From Saccharomonospora viridis DSM 43017 (lineage in GTDB: Bacteria > Actinomycetota > Actinomycetes > Mycobacteriales > Pseudonocardiaceae): DNA of 64,000 nt. The stretch spans positions 3,002,001 to 3,066,000 of the forward strand of contig NC_013159.1 of the NCBI RefSeq assembly GCF_000023865.1, written 5' to 3'. The notes below the pieces were generated by a model, which saw nothing but the letters and a program-made list of their open reading frames with translations, searched no databases and was not told the DNA's origin. The number at the start of each line of letters is the position of its first letter. The first letter of the stretch is position 1. Shown piece by piece: positions 1-8,224 of the stretch. Made by a program: the position numbers and the translations under genes.

Positions 1-425
1 CGGATCAATTCGAGTCCGGTCCGGTCCCCGACGTGTGCGAGCCGCGGATACGTGTGTCCGCCGAAGTTACGTTGACTGATCCGCCCGTCCGGAGTGCGAT
101 CGAACAACGCACCGTACGTCTCCAGCTCCCACACCCGGTCGGGGGCTTCCTTTGCGTGCAGTTCCGCCATGCGCCAGTCGTTGAGGAACTTGCCGCCCCG
201 CATGGTGTCGCGGAAGTGCACCTGCCAGCCGTCGTTGGGGTTCACGTTGCCCATCGACGCCGCACAGCCGCCTTCGGCCATGACGGTGTGCGCCTTGCCG
301 AACAACGATTTGGACACCACCGCGACGGAAAGCCCCCGCTGGCGTGCCTCGATCACCGCCCGCAGCCCCGCCCCGCCGGCGCCGATCACCACGACGTCGT
401 AGCTGTGCCGCTCGACCTCGGTCAT
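1..425 (-). CDS. sdhA: Succinate dehydrogenase/fumarate reductase flavoprotein subunit, 3' part outside the window
   Basis: Only the N-terminal 141 residues are present; the gene runs off the left edge. The ATG at 425 opens a protein with an FAD dinucleotide-binding loop (VVIGAGGAGLRAV, about residues 13-25). The stretches MAEGGCAASMG and HFRDTMRGGKFLNDW follow, as expected around the covalent flavin region and capping domain of SdhA/FrdA. An AAAGGTGG Shine-Dalgarno lies about 10 nt before the ATG. The enzyme oxidises succinate to fumarate on the inner face of the membrane. It follows its membrane anchor by 68 bp, the order of mycobacterial Sdh1 (Rv0249c-Rv0248c-Rv0247c), so the iron-sulfur subunit should lie just beyond the window. 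Identity is firm. Succinate oxidation rather than fumarate reduction is inferred from aerobic actinobacterial relatives. Confidence 0.93.
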   Translation of the reverse strand, partial: MTEVERHSYDVVVIGAGGAGLRAVIEARQRGLSVAVVSKSLFGKAHTVMAEGGCAASMGNVNPNDGWQVHFRDTMRGGKFLNDWRMAELHAKEAPDRVWELETYGALFDRTPDGRISQRNFGGHTYPRLAHVGDRTGLELI

Positions 426-493
426 AGAAAGTTGACCACCTTTGGGTTGTCAGCGCAGGCCACGCCCTCGCGTCATGCCTGCTTCCTCTGTTG

Positions 494-1306
494 TCAGTTG
501 ACGAAGCGCAGATCGGGAATCGTCTGGGTGGACACCAGCCACACGTAGAGATCGGTGAGGACGAGCGTGCCCAGCGTGATCCACGCGAATTGCATGTGCC
601 GAACGTTGAGCTTGCTGACCTGTGTCCAGATCCAGTACCGGACCGGGTTCTTCGAGAAGTGCTTGAGCCTGCCGCCGGTGACATGCCGGCACGAGTGGCA
701 GGACAAGGTGTAGCACCACAGCATGACAACGTTGCCCAGCAGGATCACGTTGCCGAGCCCGATGCCGAGCCCGCGCTCACCACCGAACGCCACGATCGCG
801 TCATAGGTGTTGATCAACGTGATGCTCAGTGCGACGTAGAAGAAGTACCGGTGGACGTTCTGCACGATGAGGGGCAGCCGCGTCTCCCCGGTGTACCGGG
901 CGTGGGGTTCGGTCACCGCGCACGCCGGAGGCGCGAACCACACCGAGCGGTAGTACGCCTTGCGGTAGTAGTAACAGGTGAGGCGGAACCCCAGCAGGAA
1001 CGGCAGCGACAAGAACGCCAACGGGATGAACTCGGGCAGCTCCCCGATCGGCGTGCCGAAGTGGCTCGACCCCGGCACGCAGGACGTGCTCAGGCACGGT
1101 GAGTAGAACGGCGTGAGGTAGTGGTTCTCGGCGTCCCAGTATCCCTCCCGCATGAAGGAACGAATCGTCGCGTACACCACGAATGCGGCCAGCCCCAACG
1201 TGGTGAGCAGCGGCGGGAGCCACCACCGGTCGGTGCGGAGAGTGCGCTGGGGCAGTGCCACGCGTGTCCGCACGGATTGCTTGCCGACGCCATCCTCCGG
1301 ACCCAT
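494..1306 (-). CDS. sdhC: Succinate dehydrogenase membrane anchor (cytochrome b subunit, Sdh1 type)
   Basis: A 270-residue polytopic protein with about five hydrophobic segments (near residues 32-50, 87-105, 145-165, 180-200 and 240-262). Several histidines sit near membrane segments (for example NVHRYFFYVAL and SCHSCRHVTGG) and are candidate haem b ligands. Length and position directly before the flavoprotein match the single large anchor of mycobacterial Sdh1 (Rv0249c type) rather than separate SdhC and SdhD. It would pass electrons from the iron-sulfur subunit to menaquinone. The ATG at 1306 lies 16 bp after the stop of the upstream small gene. An in-frame opening extends much further upstream but is low-complexity and overlaps that gene. 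A GTG about 11 codons in is an alternative start. Confidence 0.85.
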   Translation of the reverse strand: MGPEDGVGKQSVRTRVALPQRTLRTDRWWLPPLLTTLGLAAFVVYATIRSFMREGYWDAENHYLTPFYSPCLSTSCVPGSSHFGTPIGELPEFIPLAFLSLPFLLGFRLTCYYYRKAYYRSVWFAPPACAVTEPHARYTGETRLPLIVQNVHRYFFYVALSITLINTYDAIVAFGGERGLGIGLGNVILLGNVVMLWCYTLSCHSCRHVTGGRLKHFSKNPVRYWIWTQVSKLNVRHMQFAWITLGTLVLTDLYVWLVSTQTIPDLRFVN

Positions 1307-1322
1307 GGTCCGCTGGGAACGG

Positions 1323-1613
1323 TCAGTGCTGGTCACGTTGATAACCACCCACGCCCTCGTCGTCGGCACCCTTCCACAGCGCCGGGTCGTACGGGGTGTC
1401 GGAGATCTTGACGACGTCGGTGTGTGTGCCGTGACCTCGGAGGGGCAGCGGTGACAGCTGAGCCAGCTCCGCCGCGTCGATGTCGAGACGGTCCACATCG
1501 TTGACGATCCGTCGCACGGCGGGTGGTTCGCCGTACCGGGCTCGCAATGCGCCCACACATTGTCTGAGCTGGCCGATGGCCCGGCGCAGCTCCGTCATCT
1601 CGGCACTGGACAT
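1323..1613 (-). CDS. Small soluble protein heading the succinate dehydrogenase operon
   Basis: A 96-residue protein starting at an ATG with a very good Shine-Dalgarno (CGGAGGG, 6 nt before the start). The N-terminal half is a charged amphipathic helix region (MTELRRAIGQLRQCVGALRARYG). The C-terminal half is acidic and polar and ends in YQRDQH. No transmembrane segment or known catalytic motif is visible. It is the first gene of the left-running sdh operon, 16 bp before the membrane anchor, so it is probably co-transcribed with it. I do not recognise a characterised family. An assembly factor or accessory subunit of Sdh1 is possible from context only. Confidence 0.75.
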   Translation of the reverse strand: MSSAEMTELRRAIGQLRQCVGALRARYGEPPAVRRIVNDVDRLDIDAAELAQLSPLPLRGHGTHTDVVKISDTPYDPALWKGADDEGVGGYQRDQH

Positions 1614-1710
1614 GCTCACCCTCCGAATTCGTCGTCGCGTCCGACACCGGCACGGCTGTCCCAGACCGGAAATCCCCGGATGTGACAACTAGCACACTTT
1701 GACCATCATC

Positions 1711-1726
1711 AGTGACTGAGATCACT
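1711..1726. promoter_or_regulatory. Short inverted repeat upstream of the sdh operon
   Basis: AGTGA and TCACT form 5-bp arms around a 6-bp spacer in the region between the divergent sdh and edd genes, about 100 bp before the first sdh gene. The size and symmetry suit a dimeric repressor, but the arms are short and chance is possible. Confidence 0.3.
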
Positions 1727-1827
1727 CGAAAGGTGAGGCTGAATCGATTTTGCCGGCACACCTTCGGGCTGTATCGTTCCAGTTGCCACGTCGATCATGA
1801 TGGCAACGCCGCCATCTTCCACCTTGA

Positions 1828-1848
1828 GCGATCACGTTCAGTGATCGC
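1828..1848. promoter_or_regulatory. Perfect palindrome in front of edd-eda
   Basis: GCGATCAC and GTGATCGC are perfect 8-bp arms separated by GTTCA. The site is 44 bp before the edd start codon. It has operator geometry for a GntR- or IclR-like regulator of sugar-acid catabolism, but no regulator gene is adjacent. It may overlap the edd promoter. The rest of the 279-bp divergent region shows no gene. Confidence 0.5.
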
Positions 1849-1892
1849 CTTGTTGATCATGCCTTCCCACTGAGCGACCGGAGAACACGCCG

Positions 1893-3761
1893 TTGAGCCT
1901 TCATCCCGTCATCACCGAGGTCACCAACCGCATCGCCGAACGCAGCGCGGAGAGCCGGCAGGCCTACCTCGCGCGCGTCGCCGATGCCGCCAGTGAGGGC
2001 CCCGTCCGGGCCGGACTGGGATGCAGCAACCTCGCCCACGGCTTCGCCGCCTGCTCCGGCCCCGACCTGCTCACCATCCGGGAGGCCCGCAAACCCGGCA
2101 TCGCGATCGTCTCCGCGTACAACGACCTGCTCTCCGCCCACCAACCGCTCGCCGAATTCCCCGATTGGATCAAGAGCGCGGCTCGGGAAGCGGGTGGTGT
2201 CGCGCAGTTCGCGGGCGGAGTCCCCGCGATGTGCGACGGCATCACCCAAGGTCGCTCCGGCATGGAACTGTCCCTGTTCAGCCGGGACGTCATCGCGATG
2301 GCCACCGGCATCGCACTGTCCCACGAGATGTTCGACGGCGCGCTACTGCTCGGCGTCTGCGACAAGATCGTGCCGGGCCTGCTCATCGGCGCACTCGCGT
2401 TCGGACATCTGCCCGCCATCCTCGTACCCGCCGGGCCGATGACCTCCGGACTGCCGAACAAGGAGAAGGCCCGCATCCGCCAGCTCTACGCCGAGGGCAA
2501 GGCGACCCGCGAGGAGTTGCTCGACGCCGAGGCCGCTTCCTATCACTCCCCCGGGACCTGCACGTTCTACGGCACCGCGAACTCCAACCAGCTCGTGGTC
2601 GAGGTGATGGGCCTGCACCTGCCCGGGGCCACGTTCGTCCATCCCGGCACGCCCTTGCGTCGCGCGCTCACCGAACACGCCGCGCGCCGCATCGTCGACA
2701 TCGCGAAGGGCGACCAATACACCCCGCTCGCGCACGTCATCGACGAACGCTCCATCGTCAACGGCCTCGTCGCGCTCCTGGCCACGGGAGGCTCGGCCAA
2801 CCACACGCTCCACCTCGTCGCCGTCGCCGCCGCCGCGGGCATCACACTGACCTGGGACGACTTCGCCGAACTGTCCTCGGCCGTGCCGCTGCTCGCGAAC
2901 GTCTATCCCAACGGCAGCGCCGACATCAACCACTTCCACGCCGCCGGAGGTGTCCAGGTACTCGTCGGCACCCTGCTCGACGCGGGCCTGCTCCACCCGG
3001 ACGTCAACACCGTGGCGGGTCCCGGCCTCCACCGCTACCGCCAGGAAGCCATACTCGACGACGGCAAACTCGTGTGGCGCGACGTGCCCACGAGAACCCT
3101 CGACGACACCGTGCTCCGCACCGTCGACCGGCCGTTCGCTCCCGAAGGCGGACTCCGCATGGTGTCCGGCAACCTCGGCCGTGCCGTCATCAAGGTGTCG
3201 GCCGTCGCACCCGAGAACCGAGTCGTCCAAGCCCCCGCGCGGGTCTTCTCCTCCCAGGCGGACTTCACCCGTGCCTTCCGGGCGGGCGAACTCGATCGTG
3301 ACGTCGTCGTGGTGATCCGCAACCACGGCCCCCAGGCCAAGGGAATGCCCGAACTCCACGGACTCATCCCTGCCCTCGGGGTGCTCATGGACCGGGGTCA
3401 TCGCGTCGCCCTCGTGACGGACGGCCGCATGTCCGGGGCCTCCGGCAAGGTCCCGGCCGCCATCCACCTCAGCCCCGAGGCCGCCGTCGGCGGACCACTG
3501 TCCCGAGTGGTGGACGGCGACGTCATCCGACTCGACGCCGAAGCCGGACAGCTCGAGGTGCTGGTGGACCCGGCCACACTCGCCGCCCGCGAACCCGCCG
3601 CCCCTCCCGCCGACGAATGGGTCGGCAACGGCCGCGAACTCTTCACCGCCCTGCGCAACACCGTGGGACCCGCCGAACTCGGCGGCAGCGTCTTCGCCTT
3701 CGGCAGTCCCACCGCGCCCGGGCTCGCGACAATCCCGGTCGACGCGAAAGGACTCGCATGA
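1893..3761 (+). CDS. edd: 6-Phosphogluconate dehydratase
   Basis: A 622-residue IlvD/Edd-family dehydratase converting 6-phosphogluconate to 2-keto-3-deoxy-6-phosphogluconate, the first committed Entner-Doudoroff step. Cysteines expected to hold the [4Fe-4S] cluster occur in [14 protein letters not shown] and [35 protein letters not shown] and the C-terminal [20 protein letters not shown] follow the Edd rather than the IlvD pattern. Length is as expected for Edd. The start is a TTG with GGAG about 9 nt upstream. The stop overlaps the start of eda by 4 nt, so the two pathway enzymes are translationally coupled. Two inverted repeats lie upstream, one of them a perfect operator-like palindrome. 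Confidence 0.96.
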   Translation: MSLHPVITEVTNRIAERSAESRQAYLARVADAASEGPVRAGLGCSNLAHGFAACSGPDLLTIREARKPGIAIVSAYNDLLSAHQPLAEFPDWIKSAAREAGGVAQFAGGVPAMCDGITQGRSGMELSLFSRDVIAMATGIALSHEMFDGALLLGVCDKIVPGLLIGALAFGHLPAILVPAGPMTSGLPNKEKARIRQLYAEGKATREELLDAEAASYHSPGTCTFYGTANSNQLVVEVMGLHLPGATFVHPGTPLRRALTEHAARRIVDIAKGDQYTPLAHVIDERSIVNGLVALLATGGSANHTLHLVAVAAAAGITLTWDDFAELSSAVPLLANVYPNGSADINHFHAAGGVQVLVGTLLDAGLLHPDVNTVAGPGLHRYRQEAILDDGKLVWRDVPTRTLDDTVLRTVDRPFAPEGGLRMVSGNLGRAVIKVSAVAPENRVVQAPARVFSSQADFTRAFRAGELDRDVVVVIRNHGPQAKGMPELHGLIPALGVLMDRGHRVALVTDGRMSGASGKVPAAIHLSPEAAVGGPLSRVVDGDVIRLDAEAGQLEVLVDPATLAAREPAAPPADEWVGNGRELFTALRNTVGPAELGGSVFAFGSPTAPGLATIPVDAKGLA

Positions 3762-4396
3762 ACGCCAAGGACCTGCTCTCCCTCTCCCCGGTGCTGCCAG
3801 TCGTGGTGTTGCACGACGCCGAGCAGGCCGTACCCGTGGCGCACGCCCTCCGCGACGGTGGCGTGCGGGTCATGGAACTGACGTTGCGGACCGACGCGGC
3901 CCTCGAGGCCATCCGCCGAGTCGCCTCCGAAGTCCCCGACGTCGTCGTCGGGGCGGGCACCGTCATCAGCCCCGACCAGGCCAAGCAGGCCGCCGACGCG
4001 GGCGCCGCCTTCCTCGTGACACCCGGCGCCACCGACACGCTGCTCGACGCCGCTGTGGAGACCCGGCTGCCGCTGCTTCCCGGAGCGTCGACCGTCTCCG
4101 AGGCCATGCGCCTGGCCGAACGGGGTTTCGACACCCTGAAGTTCTTCCCCGCCGAGGCAAGCGGTGGACCGGCCGCGCTGTCGGCCATCGGAGGTCCGTT
4201 GCCGCAGCTACGGTTCTGCCCCACCGGTGGGATCACCCCCACCAACGCCCCGCGCTACCTCGCGCTGCCGAACGTGGGTTGTGTGGGTGGCACCTGGCTC
4301 ACTCCCGCGGACGCACTCGCCGCACGCGACTACGCGCGTATTGAGACACTCGCCAGGGAGGCTTCCGCACTCACGGCGGAGGCGCGGACAACGTAG
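3758..4396 (+). CDS. eda: 2-Keto-3-deoxy-6-phosphogluconate aldolase
   Basis: A 212-residue class I aldolase cleaving KDPG to pyruvate and glyceraldehyde 3-phosphate. The Schiff-base lysine is K128 in [11 protein letters not shown]. The general acid/base glutamate is E40 in [15 protein letters not shown] and CPTGGIT form the phosphate-binding edges of the (beta/alpha)8 barrel. Its ATG overlaps the edd stop (ATGA). Together with edd it forms a complete lower Entner-Doudoroff branch; glucose-6-phosphate dehydrogenase must be encoded elsewhere. A membrane protein gene follows 52 bp downstream on the same strand. Confidence 0.97.
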   Translation: MNAKDLLSLSPVLPVVVLHDAEQAVPVAHALRDGGVRVMELTLRTDAALEAIRRVASEVPDVVVGAGTVISPDQAKQAADAGAAFLVTPGATDTLLDAAVETRLPLLPGASTVSEAMRLAERGFDTLKFFPAEASGGPAALSAIGGPLPQLRFCPTGGITPTNAPRYLALPNVGCVGGTWLTPADALAARDYARIETLAREASALTAEARTT

Positions 4397-4448
4397 GCGG
4401 CGGCGAGCGGCCACGCCACACACCCGGGGAGGAGGCCGGCTAAAGACA

Positions 4449-5903
4449 GTGCTGTCCTGGCTGTCCGGGGATTGGTTCACCGCCAACGAATACTGGTCAT
4501 CGCGGCTGGTCTTCCAACGGATGCTGGCCGCGGTGTACCTGGTGGCGTTCATCTGCGCGCTCAACCAGTTCCGCGCTCTACTCGGCGAGCGCGGACTGAC
4601 GCCCATACCCGAGTTCCTCCGTGGAACGCCTTTCCGCCGCGCACCGAGCCTTTTCCAGCTGCACTACTCCGACCGGTTCTTCGCCGCGGTCTCGTGGACG
4701 GGCATCGCCGTGTCGGTCTCGTTGCTCGTCGGCGTCGCCGACCTGTTGCCCGTCTGGGCCTGCCTGCTGCTGTGGGCGCTGCCCTGGGTGCTGTACCTGT
4801 CGATCGTCAACGTCGGCCAGATCTGGTACTCGTTCGGCTGGGAATCACTCCTGCTGGAAACCGGCTTCATCGCGATCTTCCTCGGCCCCGCGCACACGGG
4901 CGTGCCCGTGTTGGTGTTGTGGCTGTTGCTGTGGTTGCTGTTCCGGCTCGAATTCGGCGCGGGGTTGATCAAAATGCGCGGCGACCGGGCCTGGCGCGAC
5001 CTGACGGCTCTTCACTACCACCACGAGACCCAACCGATGCCGGGGCCACTGAGCTGGTACTTCCACCACCTTCCTCCCTGGGCGCACAAAGCGGAGGTGG
5101 TGGCCAATCACATCACCCAGCTGATCGTTCCGTTCGCCCTGTTCGCGCCTCAGCCCGTGGCGAGCGTGGCGGCCGGCGTCGTCATCGTCACCCAGGGCTG
5201 GTTGGTACTCAGCGGCAACTTCTCGTGGCTCAACTTCCTCGCCATCACCCTGGCTGTGTCCGCGATAGACGGCACGCTGGTGGGTGCCTCCCCGCCGGAC
5301 GAACTCGCCACACCACCGACGTGGTACGGGGCCGTGGTCCTCGCCGTCACGACCCTGGTCGTGGTGTTGAGCTACTGGCCCGTGCGCAATCTCCTCAGGC
5401 GTAAGCAGGTGATGAACTACAGCTTCAACCAGTTCCACCTGGTCAACACCTACGGCGCCTTCGGCACCGTCACCCGCGAACGCTATGAAGTGATCTTCGA
5501 AGGCACCGACGAGGACACCATCGGCCTGTACACCACGTGGCGGGAGTACGAGTTCAAGGGCAAACCCGGTGACCCGTACCGCAGGCCGCCGCAGATCGCG
5601 CCGTACCACCTACGGCTGGACTGGCTGCTGTGGTTCTTGTCGTTGTCCTCCCGGTACGGAGGCCAGTGGTTGCCCGTACTGGTCACGAAATTACTCACCG
5701 GCGACGACCGGATACGCCGACTGTTGCGGCATGACCCCTTCGAAGGAAGCGCACCGAAATATGTGCGGGCACGACTGTTCCACTACCGGTTCACCACCCC
5801 GGCGGAACGTGCCGAGACCGGAGCATGGTGGGTACGTAGACCGGTGGGCAGCGTGGTACGCACCTGCCGGTTGGGACCGGACGGCACTCCGGTGCCCGTC
5901 TGA
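4449..5903 (+). CDS. Lipase maturation factor (LMF1)-family membrane protein
   Basis: A 484-residue polytopic membrane protein. LVFQRMLAAVYLVAF starts the first membrane helix, and about five to seven helices occupy residues 20-330. GLIKMRGDRAWRDLTALHYH and YETQP-like and WYFHHLP motifs are the signature loop of the LMF1/DUF1222 family. A soluble C-terminal part (about residues 325-484) contains KGKPGDPYRRPPQIAPYHLR and FHYRFTTPAERAETGAWW. Eukaryotic LMF1 helps lipases fold in the endoplasmic reticulum; the bacterial role is not known to me. The GTG start has GGAGGAGG about 13 nt upstream. The gene ends 12 bp from the convergent recX. Confidence 0.85.
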   Translation: MLSWLSGDWFTANEYWSSRLVFQRMLAAVYLVAFICALNQFRALLGERGLTPIPEFLRGTPFRRAPSLFQLHYSDRFFAAVSWTGIAVSVSLLVGVADLLPVWACLLLWALPWVLYLSIVNVGQIWYSFGWESLLLETGFIAIFLGPAHTGVPVLVLWLLLWLLFRLEFGAGLIKMRGDRAWRDLTALHYHHETQPMPGPLSWYFHHLPPWAHKAEVVANHITQLIVPFALFAPQPVASVAAGVVIVTQGWLVLSGNFSWLNFLAITLAVSAIDGTLVGASPPDELATPPTWYGAVVLAVTTLVVVLSYWPVRNLLRRKQVMNYSFNQFHLVNTYGAFGTVTRERYEVIFEGTDEDTIGLYTTWREYEFKGKPGDPYRRPPQIAPYHLRLDWLLWFLSLSSRYGGQWLPVLVTKLLTGDDRIRRLLRHDPFEGSAPKYVRARLFHYRFTTPAERAETGAWWVRRPVGSVVRTCRLGPDGTPVPV

Positions 5904-5915
5904 CATCCCGCGGTA

Positions 5916-6455
5916 TCAGGGTTCGAGCTCGTCAAGCAAGGTCGATTCGGCCCCCGCTGCCCGGAGTTCCTCGCGAACGACCTGATAGGACAGTCCCTGC
6001 GGATACCCTTTGCGGGCCAGCAATCCGAGCAGGCGACGCGTGGCCTTCTGCTCGTCGACGTCGACCATGGTGCGCAGTTTCTTGCGCACCAGTTGCCGAG
6101 CGCGCTCCTCTTCGTCCTCCGGGTCGATCGCATCAGCGGCTTCCACCGCGATCTCCGGATCGACGCCCTTACGTTTCAGCTCCATGACCAGCGCACGACG
6201 CGCGAGCCCACGGTGGGTATGACGCGAGCGCACCCACATCTCGGCGAACGCGACATCGTCCACCAACCCCGCCTCATCGAGTTTGCCGAGCAGTCGCTCA
6301 CTGACGTCGTCGGCGAAACCTCTTCGTCGTAAGGCTTGGCGCAGCTCCTCCTTCGTCCGAGGACGGGCGGCCAGGAGGTCGAAACAGACCTCCTTGGCCT
6401 TACGCCACGCTTCCTCCGGCGGCAGCTCGCGTGTCGGCTCAGGGGGCATCGGCAC
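5916..6455 (-). CDS. recX: Regulatory protein RecX
   Basis: A 179-residue RecX-family protein, an all-helical modulator that binds RecA filaments. The triple repeat of three-helix motifs is visible: LLAARPRTKEELRQALRRRG, LDEAGLVDDVAFAEMWVRSR and LLARKGYPQGLSYQVVREEL. It starts 8 nt after the recA stop and so is in the recA operon, as usual in actinobacteria. The start may be the GTG at 6455 or the ATG at 6449; neither has a strong Shine-Dalgarno, which suggests translational coupling to recA. Confidence 0.95.
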   Translation of the reverse strand: MPMPPEPTRELPPEEAWRKAKEVCFDLLAARPRTKEELRQALRRRGFADDVSERLLGKLDEAGLVDDVAFAEMWVRSRHTHRGLARRALVMELKRKGVDPEIAVEAADAIDPEDEEERARQLVRKKLRTMVDVDEQKATRRLLGLLARKGYPQGLSYQVVREELRAAGAESTLLDELEP

Positions 6456-6463
6456 GGAAACCG

Positions 6464-7501
6464 TCAGAAGTCGACGGGTGCGGACGCGCTGTCATCGGAA
6501 CCCTGTGTCCCGATACCGAGCTTCTCCTTGATCTTCTTCTCGATCTCGTTCGCGACGTCCGGGTTCTCACGCAGAAACCGCCGTGCGTTCTCCTTCCCCT
6601 GACCGAGCTGGTCGCCCTCGTACGTGTACCAGGCACCGGACTTGCGCACGATGCCCTGATCCACGCCCATGTCGATCAGCGAACCCTCGCGGGACACACC
6701 CACGCCGTAGAGGATGTCGAACTCGGCCTGCTTGAACGGCGGCGCGACCTTGTTCTTCACGACCTTGACCCGGGTCCGGTTACCCACCGGTTCACCGCCG
6801 TCCTTCAACGTCTCGATACGGCGCACGTCGAGACGCACCGAGGCGTAGAACTTCAGCGCCTTACCACCGGTCGTCGTCTCGGGGCTGCCGAACATGACCC
6901 CGACCTTCTCGCGGAGCTGGTTGATGAAGATCGCCGTGGTGCCCGAATTGTGCAGGGCACCGGTGATCTTGCGCAGCGCCTGACTCATCAACCGTGCCTG
7001 AAGACCGACGTGCGAGTCACCCATCTCGCCCTCGATCTCGGCCCTGGGCACCAAGGCCGCCACCGAGTCGATCACGAGGATGTCCAGCGCGCCGGAGCGG
7101 ATCAACATGTCCGCGATCTCCAACGCCTGCTCCCCGGTGTCCGGCTGGGAGACCAGCAGGGAATCGGTGTCGACACCCAACGCCTTGGCGTACTCGGGGT
7201 CGAGGGCGTGTTCGGCGTCGATGAACGCCGCGATCCCACCGGCCTTCTGCGCGTTGGCCACGGCGTGCAGGGCGACGGTCGTCTTACCCGACGACTCCGG
7301 GCCGTAGATCTCCACGATGCGGCCCCGAGGCAACCCTCCGATACCCAAAGCGATGTCCAACGCAATGGCTCCAGTCGGGATGACCTCGACCGGCGGCCTG
7401 CTCTCCTCGCCGAGACGCATCACCGATCCCTTGCCGAACTGCTTGTCGATCTGGGCAAGGGCTAGATCGAGCGCTTTGCCCTTGTCCGGTGCTGCTGGCA
7501 T
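6464..7501 (-). CDS. recA: Recombinase RecA
   Basis: A 345-residue ATP-dependent strand-exchange protein and SOS co-protease. Walker A is GPESSGKT (67-74). The Walker B region is [14 protein letters not shown], the L2/ATP-contact segment lies around [20 protein letters not shown] and [13 protein letters not shown], and the acidic C-terminal tail ends SAPVDF. The ATG at 7501 has GAGGTGG 5 nt upstream. An ORF extending upstream is spurious because it reads through the promoter. No intein is present. Transcription should start at the LexA-type promoter at 7647-7675 and read on into recX. Confidence 0.99.
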   Translation of the reverse strand: MPAAPDKGKALDLALAQIDKQFGKGSVMRLGEESRPPVEVIPTGAIALDIALGIGGLPRGRIVEIYGPESSGKTTVALHAVANAQKAGGIAAFIDAEHALDPEYAKALGVDTDSLLVSQPDTGEQALEIADMLIRSGALDILVIDSVAALVPRAEIEGEMGDSHVGLQARLMSQALRKITGALHNSGTTAIFINQLREKVGVMFGSPETTTGGKALKFYASVRLDVRRIETLKDGGEPVGNRTRVKVVKNKVAPPFKQAEFDILYGVGVSREGSLIDMGVDQGIVRKSGAWYTYEGDQLGQGKENARRFLRENPDVANEIEKKIKEKLGIGTQGSDDSASAPVDF

Positions 7502-7612
7502 GGAATCCACCTCATTGGCTCTAGGTATCGGACTGGTATCGGGTCCGTGGGATGTGTGCTTGTCGAGTCCGACGGTACGACTCGCCTCCGACAATCCGCG
7601 GGTCCGACCGGC

Positions 7613-7648
7613 GTGTTGTCCACAGATAAGCCTGGCTGTGGACAACAC
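7613..7648. promoter_or_regulatory. Palindromic pair of DnaA-box-like sites at the recA transcription start
   Basis: A 13-bp perfect inverted repeat (GTGTTGTCCACAG and its complement) is separated by 10 nt. Each arm contains TTGTCCACA, the preferred DnaA box of high-GC actinobacteria, so two boxes face each other. The upper arm overlaps the predicted +1 and the last base pair of the -10 of the recA promoter. It could also act as an mRNA hairpin at the 5' end of the recA leader. There is no T-tract, so it is not a classical terminator. Confidence 0.6.
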
Positions 7649-7675
7649 ACTAGCCGAACACCTGTTCGATGTCGA
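7647..7675 (-). promoter_or_regulatory. recA promoter with LexA (SOS) box in the spacer
   Basis: On the minus strand, TCGACA (7675-7670, -35) is followed by a 17-bp spacer and TAGTGT (7652-7647, -10). The spacer holds CGAAC-ACCT-GTTCG (7655-7668), matching the actinobacterial/Gram-positive SOS box CGAACNNNNGTTCG exactly. LexA bound there would block RNA polymerase. The start of transcription should be near 7640, giving a leader of about 140 nt. Confidence 0.85.
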
Positions 7676-7715
7676 AACGGCATCCAGCTTACTGCATCCC
7701 CCACCCATGCGCGCC

Positions 7716-7827
7716 GGTTCAGCGGCTCAACGGATTCGGCGGGCTCGGCGGATTCGGTGGATTCAACGAATTCAACGGTTGAACCGGTTGAACCGGTTGA
7801 ACGGTTGAACGGTTGAACCGGTTGAAC
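7716..7827. repeat. Degenerate 9-bp minisatellite between recA and DUF3046
   Basis: About twelve 8-9 bp units run in tandem. They drift from TTCGGCGGA/TTCGGTGGA through TTCAACGGT to TGAACCGGT. The last five or six units (TGAACCGGT, TGAACGGT) are nearly identical. AACCGGTT is self-complementary, so the array can fold in many registers. It lies downstream of the DUF3046 gene and upstream of the recA promoter and encodes nothing convincing. Confidence 0.85.
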
Positions 7828-7863
7828 ACAGCCCCACGCCGCCTCGGCACCGCAAGCGCCATG

Positions 7864-8058
7864 TCAGCGCCGCTCCTTTGGCACCTCGAACTCCACACAC
7901 ACCTCACGCCAGATCTCCTTGGCGGGCACCCCGCCATCGAGCGCCTGGTCGATGGTGCGCCCACCGAGACCACTGAACACGTGATCGGCGGCCAGCATCG
8001 CGGCCCGCGTCGCACCGAATTCCTCCGCCATGAGCCGCCGAAATACCGTGATTCGCAT
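7864..8058 (-). CDS. DUF3046 protein encoded upstream of recA
   Basis: A 64-residue soluble protein of the actinobacterial DUF3046 family, recognised by MRITVFRRLMAEEFG, DHVFSGLGGRTIDQALDGG and IWREVCVEFEVP. The family almost always lies next to recA, as here, but its function is unknown. It contains no cysteines beyond one near the C-terminus and no catalytic signature. The Shine-Dalgarno is weak. It is separated from recA by the minisatellite and the SOS promoter, so it is probably transcribed separately. Confidence 0.9.
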   Translation of the reverse strand: MRITVFRRLMAEEFGATRAAMLAADHVFSGLGGRTIDQALDGGVPAKEIWREVCVEFEVPKERR

Positions 8059-8100
8059 CGGCTTCAGCGTAGTCACGCGACTCCCCGTAGGGTGAAACGC

Positions 8101-8217
8101 ATGGCGTTCGCACAGGCGTTCTCCGACCTCGAGTCCACCGCACTCACCCTGGCCTCCATCGCCGTCGTCGGCAGCGCCCTCATCGTGTTGATCATCAACG
8201 TGCGGCGGAGGAGATGA
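8101..8217 (+). CDS. Very small single-pass membrane protein (38 residues)
   Basis: A short ORF preceded by AGGGTGAAACGC before its ATG. A polar N-terminus (MAFAQAFSDLESTA) leads into a hydrophobic helix of about 20 residues (LTLASIAVVGSALIVLIINV), closed by the positive stop-transfer RRRR. The pattern predicts an outside N-terminus and inside C-terminus. It starts 42 bp from the divergent DUF3046 start and ends 7 bp before the stop of the convergent Hsp70 gene. I recognise no family. The membrane topology is the main support that it is real. Confidence 0.55.
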   Translation: MAFAQAFSDLESTALTLASIAVVGSALIVLIINVRRRR

Positions 8218-8224
8218 GCCGGAC

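Noticed and set aside
7613-7648. Rho-independent terminator upstream of recA
   Set aside because: The stem has no T-tract on either strand and overlaps the recA promoter start. Two DnaA-box sequences explain its symmetry better.
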